From: Dryas octopetala
Lineage: Eukaryota > Streptophyta > Magnoliopsida > Rosales > Rosaceae
Reading direction: 5' to 3'
Assembly: GCA_963921425.1 (NCBI GenBank)
Contig: OY992840.1
Coordinates: 19,260,621 to 19,324,620, forward strand
Length of the DNA: 64,000 nt
Every line of letters begins with the position of its first letter. Position 1 is the stretch's first letter. Below are positions 35,654 to 48,460 of the stretch, piece after piece. The notes beneath the pieces are model-generated. The model was given only the letters and a program-made list of their open reading frames with translations, was not told where the DNA came from and did not search any database. The position numbers were made by a program, and so were the translations under genes.

Positions 35654-37966
35654 CTAGAGCAGAGATTTTGCATGATCGGACGTGGTGGTTCTTGTATTAT
35701 TATTATTATTCTGAAATTGATGACCTTCCGTTGTTATAGCCGAAGACATATAAGTGAATACGAGAGAATTGTGATCCTGACGATGAGTTGTGGACGTTGG
35801 AGCTTGAAAGTGTTGCTTGCAAGCAAGGCAAGTGATTTGGAGGAGGGTGGAGTTGATTTTCTTAACGGCATGGTGTTTCAAAGCCAGAGCCTTGTCCAAT
35901 TCAGCTTGTGCTTGCTGCCTTATTCTCTTGGCATTTTCAAACTCCTGCTCCGCCACTTCAATCTGCTGCTCCGCTTGCTGCCTCGCCTCCTCCGCGTAAG
36001 CCTTCTCAGTCATGGCCAGCCTCAACTGCTCACGCGCTTCTTCTTTAAGCCTCGATGCCACTGTCTGATGATCTTGATGGTAATTTGTGCTGCTTTGATC
36101 CCGAGGAGAGTTTCTAGTAGTACTTGTGGTGTTTGATTGATCATGATTTTTATTCTGATGATAATGATCACCAAAATCACACGACCCAATTGAGAGCTGG
36201 AGCTGGGTGGAATGGTTTTCGTCTCTCTTTGAAGTATTGGATGTGGTTGCGAGCTGAAGGTCCAGGTTGTAGTCTGCATTGTTATTAAGCTTGGATGAAC
36301 TGATTTCGTGATGAGCCGCAGCAGCACCACAAGGACTTAAGAATTTGGCTCGATCCATTGTTGGTTTTATTGGTAGTGGCAAAGCTGAAGTGGATGCTGG
36401 CCAATTAGGAGTCCTGCTGCTGAAATTGGTGTCACTGGAAGGACTGGGACTTGAAGCTGTTCTTGACAGGCATGCCGGTTGCATCTGTGCTTGTGATTCT
36501 GACCGCACACGATCCATATTGCAAGCATCTTGGTGTTCAATGAAACTCTCAACCCTATATATATATTCACATTCAAGTTCAAGTACATGATTATGAATCA
36601 GTAAATACCATCAGAAACTAAAATTAATTAAAACAAGAGAAAGGAATAAAGTCAAACATGTTTGATAATTGATCTGGGTGCATGTCTGTCCTTATTCATC
36701 GTATAGAAGATGGGTGTTGAAAACAAGGCATAGGGTATATATATCATATAAATCAAGTTATATACAGCACTTACATTAAAGAATGATAAAGGAGGAACAG
36801 AAATATAGTTAAACTAATATACAACTATTTTCCATATATATGCATGTTAATTGCTATTATTAATTAATCAGAGCTGATGAAAAGCTTATCATGTTTATGA
36901 ATATATTCCATATCACCCCACCTAGTTAATTCACAAATCACATTATAATACGAATCAGTAGATGCTTTACGTGGTGGGATGCCAAAGAAAAAAAAAACAA
37001 AAATGGAAGAAAACATCAATCTCTAGCTGTAGCTATATCTGACCTAAGCCTAAGGAAAGGAAACCGATCTTCGGGAAATGTGTTTTCAACTGTAGTTGGA
37101 AAACAGTAGTTGAGAATTTTGATGATGAAGCTAGGTTCCGTCAGTCAAGACTACTCAAGACCACTTTTTGTTTTTCCTTGTCCTTTTCAAAGTCAAAACT
37201 CAATGAACACAAAAGCAGTATTTTCAAAGGTTCAATATATATACATGATTCATGATGATCGATGATCGATGATGATGAGCTTTGGATCATTCAAATATAT
37301 ACGAAATAATTAAGAAAGTAATTAGAATGTTAATTAACAAACGAAACCTTGAGAAAACACGGCCACAGTCACAAGAATGGCCTCGGGTACCACAGGTTTT
37401 GAGATGGGCCTTGTAATCGGATTGGACTGCGTAGCCTTTGGAGCATTTCTCGCAGACCCATTGCTTGTGGTTGCTGTGTTTTCTTCGGAAATGCTTCTTG
37501 ATCCCAACAAGATCGCCAAGCGCGTGGCACGGGTCGTGGTGCAGGCAACTGGGTTCGGGGCACACGAAAACCCGCTTCCTCACAACCGGACTCTCGCGCT
37601 TCAAGAGCTTCCAGGGGACCTTGTGGCGCCTGCGGTGCATCTGGAGGTTCTGGTCTCGCTGAAACCCTTGGTTGCAGATCTCGCATACATAACGATCCGA
37701 TTCCAGTAAGGTTTTCGGTGAAAGCGACACCACCTCCGCATCTGGATCTGTATATCAATATATCATATTAATTAATACAATTACACCAAACAATTTAATT
37801 AACATGAATTGCAAATTAGTTCAATGACTTAAATTAATGATATTCGTGGTATACCTGGAGTTCCTGCAGGTCTTCTCTTCCTTTTGTTAATGTTATTGCC
37901 ATTTTCTAAGCAAGAAAAAGGCTCTGAACAAGGAACTGAGGAAGAAGTAGAGTTATTGGCTAACAT
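35654..37966 (-). CDS. SGR5: INDETERMINATE-DOMAIN zinc-finger factor, SGR5/IDD15-like, 470 aa
   Basis: Nuclear C2H2 transcription factor; the IDD14/15/16 group controls shoot gravitropism, starch granule sedimentation and auxin genes. Three exons: 37855-37966 (ATG at 37964-37966, MLANNSTSSSVPCSEPFSC), 37348-37747 and 35654-36554, all in frame for 470 codons. Exon 1 ends in the nuclear localisation stretch KRKRRPAGTP. Exon 2 carries the ID domain: C2H2 finger CEICNQGFQRDQNLQMHRRR, a second finger CPEPSCLHHDPCHALGDLVG, then two C2HC fingers around CEKCSKGYAVQSDYKAH and CDCGRVFSR. Exon 3 begins VESFIEHQDACNMDRVRSE. The C-terminal region has a strong coiled coil (SRLKEEAREQLRLAMTEKAY onward) and CLACKQHF, both features of the SGR5 subgroup. 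A naive call would start exon 3 at its internal Met (36517) and split the gene. Confidence 0.93.
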
Positions 37967-38351
37967 AGGTGGTGGTGATCAATTCTGCACACTCTGTTTC
38001 TCTTGTGTAATAAAACAACACTTATAAGAAGCTTCAAGCAAATACAAGAGGTGGGGGAGTGAGAAGATAGAGCATGAGATGAGAAGAAGAAATCAAAAAG
38101 CTCTTTCTCTCTTTGTTTTTTTTTTTTTTTTTTTCTTTCTTTCTTTCGGTTACCTAGTTGTTCATGGATCAGCTTTCTTTTATTTATCTTTTCCACTCTC
38201 TAACTTTTCCAAGTAGCTGCAGCTTTCTCATCTCTTTCTTTCTTTCTTTATTTCTTTCCTCCAACCCTCATCTTCATCAGCTAGCGCTTGCTATTTTTGT
38301 ATTGTGGATGAGTCTCCTTAATAAACTCCTTCAAAAGGAAGGCCCAAGAGG

Positions 38352-38385
<34 letters not shown>

Positions 38386-40501
38386 CCCAATTACTCACAA
38401 AGATCGAAACTCGATCCCACAAGCAGATGCTGCAGCAATGGGCTCCAGAAGGAAAAACATCCCCACAAAGAAACAAAACTGACTCATAATAATTCACACA
38501 TACAGTAAAACTTTGTATGATTAATTTGCAATTTGCATGCATTAATACATGACCCCAAACTACACACGTAAGCGAATTCGCTCACCTCCGTTTTTCCCCT
38601 TTCTCCATATCCATCTATCTTTAACCTCAAATTTTATCTATAGCTTGTGTATACAGTCAGTAATAGTACTACTGCTCCAACTACGGCTTAAGGGTAAAGA
38701 ATCTAAAGCGAACCCTCTTCAATTCATTGACCGAACTACCCCTTTCACCTCAATGTACATATACTCTGATTTTATTAAATACGAAGCAGCTTTTATAAAG
38801 GTGTTGCTGAGGTGTGATGTCAGCTTCAGGGGTATTCTAGTCAATCCAATCATAATTCTCTGTGCAAGATGCTTACTTTTTGGTAAACGGAGTGCATCGA
38901 TCAGCATAACACTGGCTTTATATATGGATCAATTTGGCACTCTTGCGAACCTCTATCGATCCTGCCTAAAATATATATTTCAACTACATACCATGTCCAA
39001 TTTTCAATTATGGCTAAAATTAATTTCAATTTGAGGAGATGTCCATACGTACAATTATATAATTAAGAAAATGATTGATTTGTGGACAGTTTTGATGTAA
39101 ACACAATGATCTGGGGTCTTCATTATTCATTAATGGGTTGAAAGATTGCAACTTGTCGAGGCCACTATGAAGAAATGGATGATGTAGATGATCATATAAT
39201 TAAGATGAAATAGAAAGGAAAGAAGAAAGATAAATAATTCAATTTATTTTTTTTTTCCTTTTGTAGAATTTTTTTTTTTAAATTAATTATATATTATAGC
39301 AAAAATATGAATGAGAAATGGAATTTGTGTTTCTCATCCTAAGGTTATGTATGACATGCAATATGGTGCAAATTAAACTTGAAAAAAATATAAATAAAAT
39401 AAGTAAAAGAAATAAATTCTGTTTTTTTTTTTTGTCAAATAAAAGAAAGACATTAGAGAATTAAATTTTGGAAGCATTGGTAATTTGGTATATATGTATG
39501 TAACTTATTATATATGTAATATTTTCTTGAAAAACAAACTTATTATGTAATATTCCGACAGAGAGCAGGCCCATGTTGATGTTGTAATTGCAGAAGTACA
39601 CATGAGCTATCATATCTCATTATTATGGACGTCGTTAGTTAAAAGAACATGGATTAATTCAGGAATGTTAACAAATTAATTAAAAAAATTTGGTACGGAT
39701 AGAGGACCGGGAGGCCTATTGTTGCGGGTGATGATTGTAATATATGCACATGCATATATATATAAAGATATAGCTACATCATGGCATCATACATGCATGG
39801 TATCTTATATCTTAATTAAGTGACAAAAGAATCTAAGAAAGCGAAAATTAGGCCTCCTGTTCGGTGGTTGCTGCCGGGCCCAAAAATAATTGGGACCCAT
39901 TTCAGTCCTCAACCATAATTTTGATCACCACCTCAAGTCCTCAAGTCCTCAAGGACCTCAAATCTCACTACCCTTATCTTCTATTTATGGATTAATTGTA
40001 GCCAAAGCTAACAAATCCTAATTATAGACAAAATTATTAATTAGTTAATAATCAAGCACATGAGCAGCTAGGCCGGCCTTATACATATGTCCAATAAAAT
40101 GTAAAGGACGAGAGCGGGGAGTCTTGTTTGATGATAGGCTTAATATAGTAGTTAATTATGTTTGTTTTGCTATATGTGTATTATTAATTAATTGATCAAA
40201 TAAAAAAAATTAATAAATTGATATATAGAAGGAGTAGAAATAGTTTAATGCATTAAGGAAAGCATGATTAGATTCGGGATCGAGAACACACTTGGGCAAG
40301 ATGATTGCCAAGGACATTCTCTTGTGAGGCTGCATGTGTTCAGAATCTGAATCCCATCACCCCCCCCATTCCTTCTACACTATAAACAATTCACAAAGCT
40401 ATAAACTATACGTTAATTAATTAAGCAGCTTTGCTTTTCTTCTTCATCATTATTCTATACATATAATATACATCATGCCCAAAACTCAAAACCCTGACAT
40501 A

Positions 40502-40503
<2 letters not shown>

Positions 40504-40546
<43 letters not shown>
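40504..40546. repeat. (CT)n microsatellite
   Basis: About 21 TC units in intergenic DNA. Confidence 0.95.
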
Positions 40547-40783
40547 AAAGTCATTGTTTGCAACATATTTTTTAAGAGATTATAATTAATGGGTTGAGAT
40601 GGGGTCGATACCAAGTGGCTGCAGAATCATTCTATCAGGCCGGCCCAGTTCCATGAAAAAAATGCTTCAAGCCTAGCTAGCTACGAAGAATTTAATACAA
40701 TATATAAGCCAAAAAATGAACTAAACAAACAAATAAACCCTCTATTAGGTTTCTCAAGAAATAAATCAATTAATTCATTGACA

Positions 40784-40797
40784 CCCCCCCCCCCCCC
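40784..40797. repeat. Poly(C) run
   Basis: Fourteen consecutive C just upstream of the degenerate TRIM copy. Confidence 0.95.
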
Positions 40798-40802
40798 TTC
40801 CA

Positions 40803-41166
40803 AATTAATTCATTGTGGAAAGAAATCTCACATTGAAGATATGAGGGCCTTGTTAGTGATTTATAAGCGTTTGGGCTACTCCTCCCATTGCCAATTGGTT
40901 TTGAGATGGATGTCTAGATTTCTTTATAGTATCAGAGCTTGGTTATCTGCGTGTAAGGCCTAACGGCCACACATGCTCTCACGTCACCCAATACAATTTG
41001 TTCACGTGTAAGGCTCAAAATCTCGTCACACGTGCAGGGGCGTGTTGAGAGTAATGTGGAGCAATGTCTCACATCAGAAAACTATAACTTAGCATATGTG
41101 CTTATAAGTCTTGGACCTCTCCACTCATTATTAATTGATTTTGGGTTGGATGTTCTAATTCTATTA
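40803..41166 (+). mobile_element. Degenerate TRIM copy
   Basis: Same family as 31733-32096. The left LTR (about 40803-40926) has lost its TGTTGAGAG start and is heavily diverged. The internal (40927-41042) has PBS remnant TAGTATCAGAGCTTGG. The right LTR (41043-41166) is well conserved. No clear TSD, as expected for an old insertion. Confidence 0.8.
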
Positions 41167-41445
41167 TATATGAGAATTTTTCATAGAAAAACATGGCCTT
41201 GAATATTCAAATGTACATATCTTTAATCTGATTTTAAGGGTATATATTAAGTTGGTAATACCAAAAAAAAAAAAAAATATGTTAGATATGCTGCGTTGGA
41301 TTTTAAAATTCGATTCGTAATATATTAGAAGATGAAAACTGGAGAAGTGCGCAAAAGCAAAATCGCATGAAAGTTAGTGATTGATATATTTGGGTGTGGT
41401 AGCTAGAGAGAGATATATATATATATATATATATATGAGTTTATA

Positions 41446-41845
41446 ATGGCTCCTTCTGTTGAGGTATACCTCAACTTATTTATGTTGAGGTATACCCTGT
41501 TGGGGCCCACACGAGCCGTTTTGTGTCGATCCGAACCGTTCAATTTTTACATCTCCATAGATAGATCATCCATGCAAAAAATTAGCCAAATCGGAAATCA
41601 TTTGTCTATCTAACTTTGATCAAAAAAATGGACGAACCAAGTATTTTCGATGAAACCGTCCATTTGTTTTATCAAAGTTAGACAGGCAAATGATTTCCGA
41701 TTTGGCTAATTTTTTACAAGGATGATCTATGAATGAAGATGATCCTTGCGAACGGTTCGGATCGATACAAAATGACTCATGTGGGCCCCAACAGGGTATA
41801 CCTCAACATAAATAAGTTGAGGTATACCTCAACAGAAGGAGCCTG
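41446..41845. mobile_element. Hairpin MITE copy 2, 400 bp, 9-10-bp TSD
   Basis: Starts ATGGCTCCTTCTGTTGAGG and ends AACAGAAGGAGCCTG, with near-complete self-complementarity across the element. Duplication TGAGTTTATA at 41436-41445 and 41846-41855. It keeps a TTATTTATGTTGAGGTATAC block next to both ends; copy 1 at 23920-24295 has this block only on its left side. MULE-like by TSD length. Confidence 0.82.
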
Positions 41846-43426
41846 TGAGTTTATATATATATAATTGTTTAATGAAGCCAAGATTAAGATATATGGCTTG
41901 GCATGCATGTTTAAAATGGGACAAAGTTGGAGCATGCACTCATGGTCGAGTCTATGATCACTGTAATGTATAAATGAAATATATATATATATATATATTT
42001 GATATATGAGATATTATACGGATATGGAGAGGGTAAGAATGTTGGGTGAATAATGGTATCTCTGTCGTCTAATAATTTCATGATGGGTGGGCAGAGGCAT
42101 TGGGCCCTCTATCAAACACTGTTTCCCGATGCCCTTGTCCCTTTTGTATTTGTTTGTATTATAAGGCACAACATAACCCCAGCTCTGCTCACCAAGCTCA
42201 CAATATATACCCGACCAATATTACATCTTTCATTTATACTATATATTATAATCTAATCCACCATTTCCCAAAAATTTTGTTTGATATATAAGACTTAATA
42301 TTTGGTGGGATTATGCCAATTTGGTAAATTGTTGTACTATATAGACGCATAATTCAAGTTTATCTGTTTAGACTAGAAAACAGGTAATTAAGCTAATAAG
42401 TTTTAAAGTTTGGTTGCAATTAATGCAATATTATTTCAGGCATATATACCATATGGGACAGGTTATATATATATATGCTGATTCCACAAGCATTATATAT
42501 GCTGAAATTTTGGTGTTTGCAATCCACGTTCCAGCTAGCTAGCCTCTGTATCCCAACAGTTCTTCGATCGCATCAGATATTTTGAGTCCCTAGTGCCAGT
42601 GATTAGTCAACACTTTGTACAAGGCATCTTCAAGGCATGCTCTGTTTCACAAACATTATGATGAGAAATATTCTGTGCATAGAGTTCAAAAAAGGGGTAA
42701 ATAGATAGATAAGCATCAAACTTGCTAGCTAGGTATATAGCTTTGACCCAGCTGGCCGGGGCAATTAGACAAATAGCCAAATAGCCAAACAGCCAATGCA
42801 TGCAGTGTGTGATTAATTAAAATTAAAAGTCAGTTGTTCTGTGGATATTATCATATATATACAAGATAAGAATGAATGTAACTTGGAAGATATGACACAT
42901 GCATTATAATTCACTTTAAAGGTTCCAGATCATGCTCATGTTCATCCTTTGGTTAAAAATTACTTTGATACATAATTTATTCCTTAATTAAACAATTAAG
43001 CAGATCACAAACACTGAGATTTCATCTGCACGTTCAAGTGCACCGTCAATTACCGACACCAAAGGGAACTTAATTGAGTAGAATTAATCTAGCAGAGCAG
43101 AGGCACCCTAGCTGCAGCTTTTCTGCACCTTCTTTGAAACTTATTGATTGCATATATAAAGCAGAAAAGCAGATATGGTTGTTCCTTGGTTTATATATGT
43201 AAATTGATCATTGCATCACGTTACTCACCATATTATATAAATAACAATTATACATTATATATATATTCTCATCCTGGTTGTAAAGTCATGAATCAGTTCA
43301 AAAGTAATTTCGTTTTCTTATAATTGTAAGTTTGTAACGTACCTTGACTACTTCACTGTTTTTCCATGTATATGGAGGTTGTTAATTATGTCCTAGGATG
43401 ATCAGTCTGCAAGATGGCAGTGGTTC

Positions 43427-43437
43427 ACATACATACA

Positions 43438-43467
<30 letters not shown>
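43427..43467. repeat. (ACAT)n tetranucleotide microsatellite
   Basis: About ten ACAT units, followed by degenerate ACATAC motifs to 43484. Confidence 0.95.
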
Positions 43468-43471
<4 letters not shown>

Positions 43472-44906
43472 CTTACATACATACACTTGTTGCTACTGCC
43501 TGTATACTATTAATTTGATCAGCAGAAAGGATCATTGATAATCCATGGTGCAAGGACCCTAGCTAGCTAAGACTAAGAGCATGCATGATGTTATTGGTGG
43601 ACTTGGATTGTCCCATCTCTATACATAAGGACAAAACCCGTTTGATGCCTTACATGTGTAACAACTGCCGCTCAAATATGCTGAATTGATGGATGCGAAA
43701 TCAATTCTTAATTTTAGCAAATATCAAAAATGTTATATATATTGTCAGATTTTTAATCTAAAGTCTGAACCAATTAAACATTTTAACAAAAGCTAGTACT
43801 TTCACCTAATCAATTAATGGTTGGATTGATAATCGATCTAACAAAAAGAAATTCTTATACACACAAAGATATATCGTGTTATGGTGTGGCCAAGTATCCA
43901 CACCACAAGAGATCGAGAAGAGATTAATTGGAGTCCATGTGTTAGCATCATAGACTAGATGACATGAGACAATAGACGTACATTTGGAGTACTTGGGGCA
44001 GGATTCAGTTGGTTGGGGGATCCACATGCATCCTTTATTTGTGTTTGTTTTACTTGTTTAATTATACTTGATTTTTAATTTTAACTAAATATTTAAGAGT
44101 TAGGGAGCAAAATATTAAATAAATTTTTGAATATATATAGATTACATGGTTAGAATTTAAACGAGTAAAAACTAGTAAAGAGAATCAAAATCCATTAGTT
44201 GGGTGATAGTACATGGAGAGGGAGAGAGGCCTTGAAGAGTCGGCCAAGTGCAAGCACTAAGCAGGAAGCTGCAAGGTTGAAGGTCGGTCCCCGCCACCCT
44301 TTTAATTTGGTTCGGCATGCATCATCCATCCATCCATGTTATTAATTATTAGCACTCGATCACTACACTACTCACTACTCACTACTTCATCATTCTCAAA
44401 CTCTACTTCATTGGCTTCTTCTTAATTATTTCTTTCTGAAGTTTCCCTTGTCATTTTCGGTGTACTACTTTATTCCTCTTCCATATATCTCTATTTATAC
44501 GTACGCACGTTTTCAACTAACTAACAAATTGAGCTTTCTTTGGCCAAAAAAAAAAACAAATTGAGCTTAAACAGTACTCCATCTGCTTAATATACAACTT
44601 ACAACATACATCATAAATCATAGTTTAAAGTATATGAATCTTAATTTCTCTTTTCCAAGTCCAAGATCAATCGCCGATCAACACTATATAATTAAACTGC
44701 TAGCTCAGCTAGATCAAAATCATCATAACCTGGCCCAGTTTATAGTCAGAAAATGCATGATATATAACAAAAAAAAAATATACAAGACAGACCAAAAAAG
44801 GGAATTGTGGGGAAAGGAAGGCTGAGCATCACGAAATTTCATATCGCATTGGATTTTTGCAAGTCATTATATTCCTAATTGATTTGTCTTGTACGTCTTA
44901 ATTAAA

Positions 44907-44908
<2 letters not shown>

Positions 44909-44984
<76 letters not shown>

Positions 44985-44985
44985 A
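44909..44985. repeat. Compound microsatellite (CT)n(AT)n(GT)n
   Basis: About 22 CT units run directly into AT and then GT repeats. Confidence 0.95.
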
Positions 44986-45483
44986 CGTGGTGCCTTTCAC
45001 CATTAGTTAAATTTGATATTATATCGTTGTTTTCTTTTGCTGGAAGCATGCCCTGATTGAAGCCATAATATACATGTCTTATCGATCGATCATGTAGGTA
45101 CGTTAATGTCAATGTAGATGGTATCTTCTTCCTTTAATTTTGGTCCCTTGTTACTTGTACTAATTAAATACATGAATATGGACAAACACAAAGAGATATT
45201 AAGAATTCAAGCCTATAAAGCAACATGTCAATTTCGTAAAACAGTTACCTTCAATTAATTTACTCGAGACAAACACTATCTTGTTCTTGACCATTCTATC
45301 AAGAAACCTCATGGCATGGCAGAGACCAACAACGGAAGGTGTGGGATGTTGGGCATTGCCATCTAGTTGTTGTCTATATTTTGACGGTAAAATATCTTTG
45401 TTATGTTTAATTTACTTAAACAATTGATGATTAATTAGTTAGATATATTATCATATAGCATTACAACTTTATAATTTTTTTAG

Positions 45484-46000
45484 GCCAAATGACACTTTTG
45501 GTCCCTGTATTTTTGCATGATTTTCACTTTGGTCATATACTTTTATTTTTGGCGATTTTGGTCATATACTTTTTATATGATAGCAATTAAGTCTAAATAG
45601 TTAACATCGTTTAAATTCTTGATGGAAAATTCGATGTAGCCACGTGCTTCACACATACATGAGTGTCATTTGGCATATTGTAGCCTACCTAGATTCCTAT
45701 TTAAGCATCTACACGTTATTTAACATATTCAGTTTGACGTTTGAAACTTCTTATTTTTCCTTATTGATTGCGTATAATGGCGGATATGGGCCTATATAAG
45801 CATTTAGGTGGAGTAAGATGTCTAAAATGTCACTCACTTGCAATTCACGTCAAAATTTTTATCATCAATTTAAACGAGGTTAACGATTTAGACTTAATTG
45901 ATATCGTATTGCAAGTACAGGACTGAAATTGCCAAAAATAAAAGAACATGACCAAAATGAAAATTTCACGAAAATACAGGGACCAAAAGTGTCATTTGGC
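45484..46000. mobile_element. MITE with long TIRs, 517 bp
   Basis: The left end GCCAAATGACACTTTTGGTC is an exact match to the reverse complement of the right end over its first 20 bases. The arms stay similar for about 70 bp, down to the inner TTATTTTTGGC block. The flanks (ATTTTTTTA versus ATTCTTTTT) give only an imperfect 9-bp repeat. No coding capacity. Confidence 0.7.
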
Positions 46001-46368
46001 ATTCTTTTTTTTTATTTATAAAAAAGCACATGCATAATTGATTATATGTCAATTATTGTCATAAGATGTATGTTTATAATGCTCCCCAACCCACATAGTG
46101 ATCAAACATAGCAGACACAAAGGGTTGGGGGTTGGGGTAAAGAGTGATACAAGAAAAAGCTAAAGGAAGTAGTTTTAGTACCCATAATGGACATGAGCCA
46201 AACAAGAAAGAGACGGTTATCAATCAAATTCCAGTGAATTCTTTCCAAAGGTTTGTCAGTTCCTCACAAAAGAAAGCCTTTCTCAAACATAAGTTTGTTT
46301 TTGGGTAGCTAGCTTGAAGCTTCCCCTTTGAAATTAAATTTTCTTCCAATTTAATTCCAACTTCACCC

Positions 46369-46458
<90 letters not shown>

Positions 46459-47950
46459 GGCCAAGTCTGCTTCTTCTCTCTTTGAACATATATGATTCTT
46501 TTATTCTTGCCAACGAGGAAAAATAAAAAATAAAGTAGTGGGTTAAAGTACAAATTAATAATACCAAGCTAGTAGGACATGGGAGCGTGGGTTGTTCTTT
46601 CTCTCTTTCTTTTTTCTTTCCTTGCTATGTAGCTTCTTTTTTCTCTTCTTTTCATCTCCTTTCTCTTTATTATCTTTTTGGTTGTGATGTTTACCCTTTT
46701 ATAGGAAGATGACCTTTTAGTCTCCATGTGCCTCTCCATCACCTTCAAGGCTTCAAGCCTTTCAACCATGGTGTAGTGGATCCTCCCACATGAAAGACAA
46801 ATATCCAAAAAGTATGGGGATCATGTTCACACATGAGTGAACCAAAGTATCACAAAATCAAGGCAAACCATGTGACACGTACTCCCACAACCCATCACTC
46901 CTTGTATGTGTCATCATCAGGCAGCAAAAGAATAGGATTTGGATGCCTTCATGGGTTGTGTAGCATTGTAGGAAAGCAGAACAAACATAAAGTGACCAAA
47001 TAGAAGTTCTAACTTCTAAGTGGTAACCTGTCACACACATTAGAAAGAATAAAGATAACAATTAAACAAAGGAGGTATTTACAACCAAAAAGCCTCAATG
47101 AAAAGACATATGCTTTGCAGAGAAGGATCTAAAGGCTATGGATTTGTTTATGCTATGTTTTTTCTCTCATTAATTTCCATTTGAAGTTATCCAAATATAA
47201 AATTAATGTGGGAAAAGTTGGCCCCAACAAACCCTAATCATCAATTTTCAAGAAGGGTGCAGGGACCCATTCATTTGGGGCATCTTTCTGATCCATACCC
47301 CCTTAGAATTTTTCAATGTTTTCTTCTCTTACAAAGTTGAAGCTATAGTGATAACTCAAGAAACAAACCATGTGAGTGGGGAAGACTTAAATCTTTAAAT
47401 CCAAAAAGAGAAGTCTGCCTGTGCAAGTCCAAAAGTCAAAGCATCAAAACCAAAAGATCAAAGCCCACTTCTTTATGAAAAGAAACCAACGAGAGCAATT
47501 GCACATTGACAGTAGCCTTGGTTTTACGTAAGCAGTAAAATTGAGTTGGGATTGGCATGGGCCATGTCTCAACCACTACCAAGAGAAGAATTTCTTTGCA
47601 ACATAGGTAGTTACGCGGCATCACAAATATAAAGAGGGAAGGTCTTAAATCTCAATGTCCCAACCTTCCATTCTCTCATATTTGAGATGCCATGTTATCA
47701 ATTTTTTTGAATGATATTCAAGAAAAGAGTAATCTAAAAAAATTCATAGGCTCACTATCCCTCTTACATTGAAGTTATTCTCCTCAAAGAGAGCTTCAAT
47801 TCAATATTTCTCAATATAAATAAACCAATGCATGCACAAAAGTAATTGGGCTCTAGTCCCCAACATAAGCCCAAACAGTTGAGTGGGTTTGTCTCAGTTT
47901 TCTCATCTTAAATAAGGTAAGGCTGAAATTGATGCTGGGCTCAGCTTCCA
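46001..47950. other. Intergenic, upstream of the RBR fragment
   Basis: Contains an 82-bp (CT)n microsatellite (46374-46455). No RING1 exon or other coding region was recognised that could complete the RBR fragment. Confidence 0.5.
46374..46455. repeat. (CT)n microsatellite, 82 bp
   Basis: About 40 CT units, the longest dinucleotide array in the window. It explains the spurious Arg-Glu repeat frames on the minus strand. Confidence 0.97.
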
Positions 47951-48422
47951 ATGGGCCAGAAAATTAACTGTCCCTTCAAGGATTGCTCAACAGCTTTGGT
48001 GATTGACATTGGACAAGAAGATCAAGTTAATGTGAGGGGGACAGAGTGCCCTGTTTGCCATAGATGGTTCTGTGCAGGGTGTCAAGTGCCATGGCATTCA
48101 GGGGTTGAGTGTGAGGAGTTTCAGAGGCTGAATGAGAATGAGAGAGGGAGCGATTATCTAATGATGAAGGAGCTTGCCAAGGAGAAGCAGTGGCAGAGGT
48201 GTCCCAGGTGCAAAATTTATGTGGAGAAGACTCAAGGTTGCTTGCACATTACTTGCAGGTCAGTTTGTTTTTGGTGTTATCTTCAAAACTTGCATCAGGC
48301 ATATGCATATATGTATGTATTCTACTTATCTATACCCACTTATCTTTTTTGCGGGTGTTCTTAGAATGACTTAATTCCTGCACAAAAGAAAATAAATCTG
48401 CTCTAGATAATTTTTCTATATC

Positions 48423-48460
<38 letters not shown>

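Larger units (their letters stand above)
37967..40802. other. IDD promoter side and gene-poor DNA
   Basis: The IDD 5' region has a T-rich tract (38117-38134) and CT/GA-rich stretches. The remainder is AT-rich with (CT)n at 40504-40546 and poly(C) at 40784-40797. The 161-codon frame at 38549-39034 has no family resemblance. Confidence 0.55.
41856..45483. other. Gene-poor AT-rich DNA
   Basis: No gene supported. Contains (AT)n tracts, an (ACAT)n array at 43427-43467 and a compound CT/AT/GT microsatellite at 44909-44985. Confidence 0.5.

Noticed and set aside
36022..36330. Overlapping frames antisense or shifted to the IDD third exon
   Set aside because: Shadows of the Asn/Gln/Ser-rich coding region; the SGR5-like frame explains the locus.
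38549..39034. 161-codon open frame on the plus strand
   Set aside because: No domain, low-complexity hydrophobic composition, and lies in the AT/T-rich flank of the IDD gene.
46224..46567. Arg-Glu repeat proteins on the minus strand
   Set aside because: Translation of the CT microsatellite; no flanking domain.
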